Assembly (NCBI GenBank): GCA_036785325.1
Contig: JAXIVH010000013.1
Location: forward strand, 1,300,673-1,364,672
Source of the DNA: Urophycis tenuis
Taxonomy: Eukaryota > Chordata > Actinopteri > Gadiformes > Phycidae
DNA length: 64,000 nt
Reading direction: 5' to 3'
The position numbers and the translations under genes are program-made. Positions within the stretch are counted from its first letter, which is position 1, and the number at the start of each line of letters is the position of its first letter. The notes beneath the pieces were generated by a model that was given only the letters and a program-made list of their open reading frames with translations, searched no databases and was not told the DNA's origin. Of this stretch, positions 54,983-64,000 are shown one piece after another.

Positions 54983-55912
54983 TTTCAAGCATTATTGATA
55001 TCCAAATTGGCTCCAGTGTCTTTACTTTTTTTTGACAGGAACAATGTGGTTCCTCCAGGGAAGCCTAGCAACTTGTGTTGTGTTTCTCGCCTCGGGAGAA
55101 GAGCACTACGGTAGGGACGGCCTGTCGCGCGCCTGTCTGCTCACCTGGGCCTGGACTTTGACTTCCTCGCCCCGCCCACATGTCTTGTGACAGCAGCTTG
55201 ACAAAGTAGGAGTGCTAGTTTGATCAAGGATTTGAACAACAAAAGAAACAGGATACGTCCCCCTCGGCAAGCCATTGGCCCCTGCCTGACACATCGGTCC
55301 GAAAGCATGCTATTGGCTGGACAGGTTGAAAGTCAAAACATACAAATGATATATATATATCTGTTTATCATCCCAACAAATGTGAATTGTAAAAACAATC
55401 TAAACATTACAAACATTGCATACATTCCATCATTTTGTACAGAAAATTCTGGTTCTTTTTCATTTGGTAAAAGGCACACATGTATAAATACTTAAAGGGT
55501 TCTTCTTTGGTTGTATTTGATATATAACATGGTATGAAGCATTTTCACTTAATTAAGTGAAAAATGTGTTACTTGGTTAAAGTTCTATGTCAAATAAATT
55601 ACCGGGTTTCATAACGACATTTGGATCAGCCATCAGATCCACGCGTTGCAGTTGTTTGTATCAGACGTTTTGTGCATTTAACATTTCCCATCATATAAAG
55701 TGCACAGAGCATAGGTTATATTTTAGACCACTTTCCCAGCGTAGCAAGTTGCAAGCAGCTAATGTATATTTTTGCACACACAAATGAAGATATGCTTACG
55801 CATAGCATTAAAACAACAGCCCAACATTTGATGACATGAAGTCAGACTGGGGAAGCCAACATAGAACACAAAGCCTGGGCTGTCGGGGGGCTACACCCAT
55901 AGACTGTATGGG
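54983..55912. other. Short spacer between myo5a and myo5c
   Basis: Only about 930 bases separate the stop of the upstream myosin from the start codon of the downstream one. The part nearest 54982 is richer in GC and CpG (about 55080-55280) and probably holds the myo5c promoter; the rest is AT-rich myo5a 3' UTR. No TATA box or other clear motif was found. Confidence 0.5.
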
Positions 55913-58900
55913 CTACACCCTGGTGAGGAAGCCCAGGTGGAGGCTGGCGGGGATCTGGATGGCGTCCATGGCGACCAGCGAGGGAGCAAATGGTATGCTG
56001 ATGGGGAAGACGCTCTTCACATCCATCATCAGCATTGTTGACTCACTGCGATCCTTCAAAAGGTCCTGAGAAAACAACCCAGAAAGAAGACAGTCAAACA
56101 AAATCTGACTCACTCAATCACCCTCTCGGTGGTAACACACTCTGGTTTCCTCCAGCCTCACCTGAATGGATGCGATGAACGTAGGAGATACCCTCTCCTC
56201 AAACTCAATCACTGGTGTGTACAGATTGAGCACTTTAACAATCTGTGGCAAGAAACACAGGTCATTAGAAACAATGGTCATTAGAAACACAGGTCATTAG
56301 AAACAATGGTCATTAGCATCATACGTAAACTCCACTACATGGGGCCTTTTCACCTGGCGTCCACCCTGGTTCTAAACATTAGCTGGGTAGGTGGCATTCA
56401 GTCCCGCCCACCAAGGTGTAGTACCAAGATGGCCGCAAGGCCAAAAAGACCCATTTGAGAGTTGACACAATGGCTGACCCATTCCCTCTGTGTGGTTCGT
56501 GTGGGGGGTTGTGTGGGGTGTTTGTTTCGGTGACCTGGGGTGCTGTGAGACCGGTGCACATAGCGCAGATAGCCTGGGCGTCCGCTGGCGTCTTCTTGTT
56601 GATCTGCAGGAGCTGCGCTGCCTGGATCAGAGGCTCCAGGGTCTCCTTGGCTCCGCACTCTGCCAGCTCCTTCTCCACCAGCCACTCCTCCATCTGCCAC
56701 ACTTTGTACCTGCATGGAGCCACATGGTGAGGCACAGACAGGCCTGAGGACAACTTCAACATCATTCATTACTGATTATTAACAGCCATTCTGATCCTGA
56801 CTGGATTTCATTTGGTATGTTTTGTTTGTATTATTTTATATATATTTCCAAGTTTGATCATTGTATTTCGTTACGTATTACACATACACAACAAAATATG
56901 TTTGTCATTACACCTGTACTCCAAAGCAAAATAGGACTATTTACGATAAAATCTCAGGAGAAGGTAGATAGTAGGCCTCTTTGCTCTAGGTTGTCCTACA
57001 TGTAGGATGCTGACATGGGGGGCTCGAACCCAGTTCCTTTCAGCTGGGAGTCACCTGACATCCTATAGCCTACACTGCACAATATCATGCCCTCTAGTCG
57101 TCTCGTAGCTTTGGCATTAAAAGTAAGTGTGATTCACCGACCACAGTCACATTCACAGGTTAGGAGTACACAGACAGAGGAGCAGGGCTACATGCTGAAT
57201 GCTGAATGCTGGGCTCCATGCTACCTGAGTTGCAGGCCTTTCCCCCAGGAGCACATGTCCTTCCGCAGCAGCAGGTGGTTGAGAGTCACGGCGCAGATGA
57301 AGTGGAAGAGCTGTCTGACCGCCTGCCTGATGAGCTCTGGGTCCATGCCGTGCTGCCTCATGGTGCTGTGGAACAGGCTGAGCTGCTGCAGGATGGTCTC
57401 CACGGAGACCGCATCCTCATCAGCAACGCCGGAGCTCCTCTTCCTCTGGCCGGTGGGCATGGAGCCCAGCACCCCCTGGGCCGTCTCGTGCTCCAGCATG
57501 CCGGCCACTGGTCCAGTGAAGACCGTGTGTTACAAATAACATCAGCACCCGGCTATGTTTCATCACATACATGGTGTTTAGAGTAGAGTCCCCTCACCAA
57601 TCAGAGGCAGCAGGTGGTCCTGTGTGCACTTGACCAGCTGCTGGTAGATCTGGATGACCAGGTCACCAAACACCTGCTGGTAGCCCGACAGCTCAAAGTT
57701 GGCCAGGCAGTGCTCATTCTGTCTAGGGGTGTTGTGTTTGGTGAAGTCCTACAGGAGGAGACAGGACAGCAGACACAGTGAGGGCAGGTAGGCCGGGTAA
57801 GTCATAAAGCATCATGCTGACATCCATGTCTCCTGCACGCCTACCTCATCTCCACTGTACTGCCTCAAACAGTGCAGGAATCGACAGGCGTTGGCCAGCC
57901 AGAAAGACACCGTTTCAAAGTCGTTCCCTCTTCTCTGTTGGGAGAAAAGCAGTAGGATACCATAATAAGGTTAATTGGTATATTTCCATATACTGAGTGA
58001 CTGCATTACGATGTAGTGGGGATACAGGGAACGTTTTCAAACAGAATGGGTGGTGGGACATCCCAATCAGCCACGCCATGCTCCTGATCATCTTCCAGTG
58101 AGGTTGAATACTGCACCTTGATGACCCCTTTGATGCTGATGATGGTGGAGTTGAGCAGGATGCTGACTCTCTCCTCGTCGTTGATGTAGTCGGCGTAGCG
58201 GATGCACATGAAGATGATGTAGGCTGGCAACCCGGGCAGGAAGCTGACAGCCACGCCACGGGGCTTCAGATCTAAGGAGGATCCATCAGACATGAGAGAG
58301 ACCCGTCACAAAGAGTGTGTTTTGAAGTGTAAAGCTGCTTTATACACTCATGGCTGTCGTAGCGCTTTGGGCAGCTATTGAATTAATCCTGCAGGTAGTT
58401 TTAGACAGTGGTGATCTTACCTACGACCAGGTTCTTCAGCAGCATGCTCTCGTCTCCGTCTTTGTACTCCAGCATTCCCTGGAATTCTTTCTCCTTGCGT
58501 GTGATGTTGACTGGAATGCCAATCTGGGATGCGGTGCTCTGTTTCCGGGCTGAGCATCAAGTCCAAGGGTTAAATATCAAAGATCTTGGAAATGTGTTTC
58601 AAACATATGTGTATATATATGTATAGTAAATATGTATGTAAAGTAATATTCTAAACATAGTAAATCTGAATCAATTACCTTCATATTCTTCAAGCCTGTC
58701 AGCATAACTTCTAAGTTGCTGTTTAAGCATGTGCACGGTTTTATCTTGACTTTCTTGACGTTCCATGAGATCCTAGGTGAAATGAATCAATAAAGTATAT
58801 ATTTATATATTTATCTATATTTGTAGTCGTTAGTATAAGACTTTTTTACTGCTCTCAGACAAGTACAAAAAAACTCCACAACCAAGTGGATTCAATGCAA

Positions 58901-61900
58901 GAGGAGGCCACCCACCAGGTTCTCGTTGGCCAGCCGTGTGATCTCGTGCTGGAGCCGTGCCTCGATCTGCGCCTCCTTGGGCAGCAGGAGGCTCTTGGCC
59001 AGGAGCTGCTGCTGCTGCTCGCCATCCTTCTTCATCTTGAGGAGTTCCAGGCGCATCTCCTCACACTCCTGCTGGTGGGCGCGGCCCTGCTCCTGCAGCA
59101 GGCCCTCCAGGACCCTGGGGGACAGGGTCAGCAGCCCCGTTAGCACCTACAGTGTGTCTGTAGCAGACTGCTGGAGATACACCACATTACTGACGATGTC
59201 TTTACCACACCTATTGGTCTCTTTGAGGCCCTCGTAAGCCAACCACAGCTCCCCGTCCTCATTCAGCGTGTGCAGCTTGGCTGAGCTGCCAACGACAGAG
59301 GAAATCGTGAATGCTAAAAGGTGACAGTTGTAAATGGGTGACAGGCATGTCAGTGTACTCTTGGATAAAGTGAGCCTACCCGTCAATGTCCTGCAGTAAG
59401 GAGATTTGGTTTAGGTTCAACTTCAGACCGTCTGTCAGTGAGTCCTACAGCCATATAGCGGTAGATGAGGGCGACAGTGATGATGGCAATGGTGACCTTA
59501 ACAACACTATGAATACGTTAAGACGCTGCTGCTCCTCCTACCTTGTGTTTGAGCGCCTCCTGGCGGACCATGTGGGACCTGAGGAGCAGCACCTCCTCCT
59601 TACGCATCTCCAGCTCCTCGTTGCTGCAGTCCAGCTGCTCCAGCAGGATGTTGTAGGGCTTGGAGCCCGGCTTGGGCGGCGCCAGCGGCCCGCTGTCGTC
59701 AGACAGGGACTTCCGCAGGGCGCCCAGGTCCTGCTTCAGCCTCTTGTTTTCTGACTCCAGCTCCTGCCGCTGAGACCACCACACATGGAAACATTCTGCA
59801 CTTCTTTCTGGAGTACATTGTCTCTTTATAGAATGGGCTATAACATAGCAATCATCAAATAAGATAAACTAATAAGATGTTTATTTCAGAGAACATTAAA
59901 ATGTAACAATGCTAAAATGTCAAAAGGCCTACCTTGAGGGCTTCTGTGTCCAGCTCAGCTCTGTTGACTGTCTTCTGTTCCTCCAACTCCTTTACCACAA
60001 TTTCAAAAACAAGTCTCTGCCTTAAAGTGGAGCCATCAAACGTGAGTTTATTCTCATGTAAGAGAATACTGCTTCATACGTGTGCTGTGGAAAAATCCAG
60101 TTCTGCAACATAACTCTGTTTCGAAAATGTAGAAGTCCAAGAAAAGTTGGACCATAGAAGACCTTGATCTGATTTGGAGAACTCAAATTCCAGACCAAAG
60201 ACATCAGTGTTCCAACTTTAAACAAGTCAAACCATCTCCTCCTCCTCACCTTCAATCTAATACATCCCCCACTCCCCAAACCTTATCAGACAGGAGATGA
60301 CATCGGCTCTGTCTCAAGTCCAACACACCTTAGACTTTTCCTGCTCCACCTCCTCCCTCTTGTTGAGCCGGCTGAACAGAGAGCGCTTCTCCTCCTCCAG
60401 CTCCTTCACCTTCCTCTGGAGCTTCAGCAGCACCGGCATGTCCACCATGGGCCGGGTCACGTCCTGCAGAACACAGACCCAAACACCCCACACTCCATCA
60501 TGGAAAGCCTGTATTACTGTTACTACTCCTGCACAATCTACAATGTTTCCATTTCTACGACTAGTGTTGTATATAGATATGAATAAATAAACGCATTTCT
60601 ACTTTCATCATGTCTTGTCTTCTGAATAGGATGGTGTGTGTGCGGGTCTTCATGTCATACCCGTCTCTGTGAGGGGCTGTCCTGTCCGTCTGTGTATCCT
60701 GAGCTGTGCGTGCCCTCAGATGAGTTGCTGCTCTGGTTGGAGCTGGTTCTCCTGTGGCTCACTTTGGTCTCCTGCAGGGTAAATCAGTTGATTAAACCAT
60801 TGATGTAACTTCAGAGTTTCATTTGGGATATTAATAAAAACCACTATGAAAGAGACATGGGAGAGGAATGCGCTGCTATCTACAGCTGTGAGCCATGCTC
60901 AGCTATGAATAAAATGCACTCAGGAAAGCAAACATTTGGGCTAGCCAAGCAACTGGAGAGTGTGGCGGAACCAGTTTCCCTGAGCCTCGGAGTCTGATGG
61001 CTGGCAGTGTGAAGGTGAGAACAAATGGAGAAGCGGAACACAGCGCGTGTCTCACCGCACTGCTGCGGTCCATCTTCTCCTTGAGGTCCCCATAGCGTTG
61101 CTCCAGCTGCAGGTGTTCACTCAGCAGAACCTGATACCGGGACCGCTCCTCCCTCAGGTCCTTCTCCAGCTGCTTGGTGTTCTCCAGGATAGCTTGGCTC
61201 TCTGCCACGGCAAAAACAAAACATGTCGTTTACAGGCATCTTTATATGGTTCTTAATCAGGTCCAAGATAGCTTTAGAGGTTAAGCTGCAGTGCTGCCTA
61301 CCTGATGTCTGCTTGGCCTGGTCCTGAATCAACCTGTTCAGCTCTTCCCTCTCCACGTTCCACATGTTCATTTTCGCGACTAGATCAGATGCCATCTGGT
61401 GGTTAACCGAGGTAAAATCATGTGTCTGTTACTGATCACGCCCATGTGCAAACAACAACCACAGAAGCGTTGGACTAGCGATACAGATAGAAGAGAAGCT
61501 TGTGTGTGTGTTGGGCCGTACCTTCTCTGTGTGCTCCTGGTGGGCCCTGGCCTGCTCTTCCTTTTCACTGCCGACGGTGTCCAGCTCCTGGTGGAGGGAG
61601 GCCAGCTGCTCCAACAGCGAAGAGGCCCTCTGTGCCTTGGCCTGGGCGTCCAGCTCCACTTCCCTCAGCCTCGCTCTCTCCACTGCCTGGCTCTTCTCCA
61701 CAGCACTCAGCTTCACACTGGCTTCTCTGTTGTCCTTTTGCTGCGGGGGGGAGAGAGAGAGAATCAAGAGACTGAAATAGAGAGAGGGACAGCGCATGGA
61801 GCGCCCGCACGGCAGCCATGTGATAAGACACCGCTAATGATGTCAGCGGTCAATGGTTGTGTCAATGGTTGTTTTGCAGCAAAAAAGCCCAGACAGAGTG

Positions 61901-64000
61901 TGTTACAGACGTGGATGGCAGTCAGCGGGCATCGCGGTGCATTCACCTGCTGGTCGACCCTGCGCTGCAGCTGCATGATCTTGTTCTCCATGCCCACGTT
62001 CAGCTTCCTGAAGTGCTCTACGGAGCGGGCCTCCACCTTCAGCCTCCTCAGCTCACGCCGCGCCAGCAGGCGCCGCACGCAACTCTGCAGCCGCACCACG
62101 GCGGCCACGCAGCGCCGGTAGTGTGTGCGGGCCAGCCAGCCTCGCACCCAGCGCTGGAGCACCACAGTCTTCTGCTCGTACAGTAGCTGGGGGAGCACAG
62201 GGAGGACATGTTGAGACATTTCTGTTGGTGGTGTCACGACGCTGATGTTGATCGAGTGTGTGTCGTCTCAGGCTACTCCAATACATATTACTGTATGTGT
62301 GGATCACCGACTGCCATTCATTGAACACATTGTTTTGTGTTTGAGTTAATTATTTGTAAAGAGTCTGTAGATTCTGTATCATTGCTGCTTTAAAGATATG
62401 TTAAGGGAACGTGGTTTTTTAAATACAGTGAAAGTGGTACTCAAACTCGCACTGTGTTCTGCTTTTCCTGAGCACCAGCACTGCTTCCCTTCTTTGGAGG
62501 CATGATGGAGAGCTTAGTTTTACAGTACATGTTTGTTCAAATGGAAACAAGAGGCACAGAATAGTAAACAATGATGGAAAGTCTGTTGGAGTGTGAGTCT
62601 CCTCCGTACAGACTCCACGGCGGACTGATGCTCAGCTCAGCGTCCCCATGTCACCAAGGAGGACGAGTTTAGCTCGAGTTCTGAGACAGAAGTCGGCCAA
62701 ATTTTTGGTTTGAGAAGCGATTTGTTCGACTTCAGAAGCTTTTGAGTAGGTTTCACTGTAGTTTAAAGAACTACACAATCCCAAACATGGAAAAACATGT
62801 TTGAGGCCTGAGATTCTTTTAATGGATCATGAAGAAAATGTGTCTGTAACCTTTCTTTACTTATGGCCGTGGTAGTCATTCTGGTAGTCATTCTACCAGA
62901 ACCCAAGTGTGAAGGAGGTTTCATCATACAGTATATCACCTTATAGTAGTTCTGTCTGGCCTTGTAGGCCCTGAAGCAGCCCTGGATGGTGACAGCAGCA
63001 GACCGCTGCCTCCGATAGGCTCTCCTGCCCGCCCACATCCTGAAACTCTTCTGGATCACCACGGCTGCATTCGTCCACCGCAGCAACTTGACATAACTGT
63101 TCACCAGAACATGTTGTGTTTAATACTGTGTGTTTTACACAACAGGAGAGACATTTCCACAGTGCTTCCCATCTTTTTTTTTCCTTCTAGCGGTTATGGG
63201 TGATTGACTTCTAGCCGAAACTGTCAGGGTTCAAACTGTCTACAGTGTCTACAGTCAAACTGTAGGTACCCCTGACACTGTAAGTTGCTTTGGATAAACT
63301 TGCTAAATGTTAAATTATGACTAAGAGATGGTGAAGCACATATGAACAGAGAGCGCGGTGTGGGGGTACCGGCGAGCCTGCTGGCCGCGGGCGTGTTTCT
63401 GCAGGATGACCGCAGAGCGTCTCATCCTCAGGAACTTCTTGCGGGCCAGCCAGCAGCGCAGGGTCTTCTGGATGCTGACGCAGGCCCTGCGCAGCTTCTC
63501 CGATCGCAGGTTCTCCAGGTAGGCCACCTGGCCGGCTCGGAAGAATATCTTGCTTTTGCCAAACTGATACTTATCTCTATCCTGAAAACCAAAACAGAAG
63601 CAATTTAAGATGGACAAGACAACTAACTAGGACTTAATATCCTTATGTTTCATTAAATAGTTAAATAGTTCATTAAATAATCACTGAACTTTTTTTTTTA
63701 AAGAAAACATAGCTAATCAGCAATTTCCCCTAAAACTCCAATAACAAAACTGCAAAACAAAGCCTTACTCTAAAACATAACTTACAGTACATGCCAACTT
63801 CCAAAGCTTCATACCTTAATCAGCTTCTCCAGTGCCACCTTACAAGTCTGGGTGCAGTCCAGCTGCATGTCCTTCTGCTTCATCAGGATGCGATACCGAT
63901 TGAAAAACTCCTGGTAGGTCCACCTGAAGTCCACAAGGTCAATTGAAAATAAACCCCTGAATGATTTAGTCCAAATGGGTATCATTTGAACAGGTCAGTT
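55913..64000 (-). CDS. myo5a: Unconventional myosin Va, 3' part (5' end outside window)
   Basis: Processive actin motor that moves melanosomes, ER and vesicles. 23 exons are visible, from about 63924-63813 (WTYQEFFNRYRILM) to the last, 56066-55913, ending LGFLTRV-stop. Exons 63581-63369, 63099-62938 and 62187-61946 supply the converter end (DRDKYQFGKSKIFFRAGQVA) and six IQ motifs. Exons 61742 to 58679 form the coiled coil, including a small exon 59990-59932 that may be alternatively used. Exons 58548-55913 form the globular tail (DLKPRGVAVSFLPGLPAYI, SFWLANACRFLHCLRQYSG, ETLEPLIQAAQLLQI). The motor head up to the converter is missing because the window ends. Va is favoured over Vb by LKPRGVAV and the LTRV end; Vb tails differ at both. 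Whether this is the aa or ab fish copy is not decided. Confidence 0.9.
56985..57078 (-). repeat. tRNA-derived SINE fragment
   Basis: On the minus strand CAGCTGAAAGGAACTGGGTT, then CGAGCC, is a B-box-like match to the fragment at 11723-11893. It lies in a myo5a tail intron. Confidence 0.5.
63185..63315 (+). repeat. Degraded SINE
   Basis: GTCAGGGTTCAAACTGTC (B-box-like) is followed by a tail AAGTTGCTTTGGATAAACTT, a common fish SINE arrangement. It lies in a myo5a intron. Confidence 0.5.

Overview
The window is nuclear DNA from a ray-finned (teleost) fish. The evidence is a set of vertebrate genes with long, intron-rich structures, teleost-type IGF2 N- and E-peptides, fish-type LINE/hAT/SINE repeats, and an extreme density of (CA)n, (GA)n and other simple repeats. 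That density recalls cod-like fishes, but this is inference only. All five protein-coding genes recognised lie on the minus strand, so reading from high to low coordinates follows transcription.

Layout from right to left. 55913-64000+ holds the 3' two thirds of a class V myosin, best matched to myosin Va: converter, neck with six IQ motifs, coiled coil and globular cargo-binding tail. Its 5' part lies beyond the window. 40849-54982 holds a complete second class V myosin, myosin Vc, head-to-tail with the first and separated by about 0.9 kb. 35717-39271 is GNB5, the atypical G-protein beta-5 subunit. 25456-34465 is AP4E1, the epsilon subunit of the AP-4 trafficking adaptor; one of its introns is an AT-AC (U12-type) intron. 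5376-10406 is IGF2, with four coding exons, a TATA-like box upstream and probably a long 3' UTR below 5376. AP4E1, GNB5, MYO5C and MYO5A are also linked on human chromosome 15q21, so the block is conserved synteny; IGF2 beside it is a fish-specific arrangement.

The 15 kb between IGF2 and AP4E1 (10.4-25.4 kb) holds no recognised host gene. It contains a broken, internally rearranged Ty3/gypsy retrotransposon (13.2-15.9 kb), a GC-rich minisatellite (16.4-16.85 kb), a short telomere-like tract (17.04 kb), an RTE/Rex3-like LINE (18.2-21.2 kb) interrupted by a MITE, a 33-bp minisatellite (21.69-23.37 kb) split by a hAT-type element with a perfect 8-bp target duplication, and SINE fragments. The first 5 kb are the presumed IGF2 3' flank plus microsatellites.

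The genes are not a functional operon. AP-4 and the class V myosins act in membrane and vesicle traffic, GNB5 in G-protein signal termination with R7-RGS proteins, and IGF2 in growth signalling. Exon limits were read by hand from conserved peptides and GT-AG (or AT-AC) signals. Those given to the base were checked at the splice site; the others are good to a few bases.
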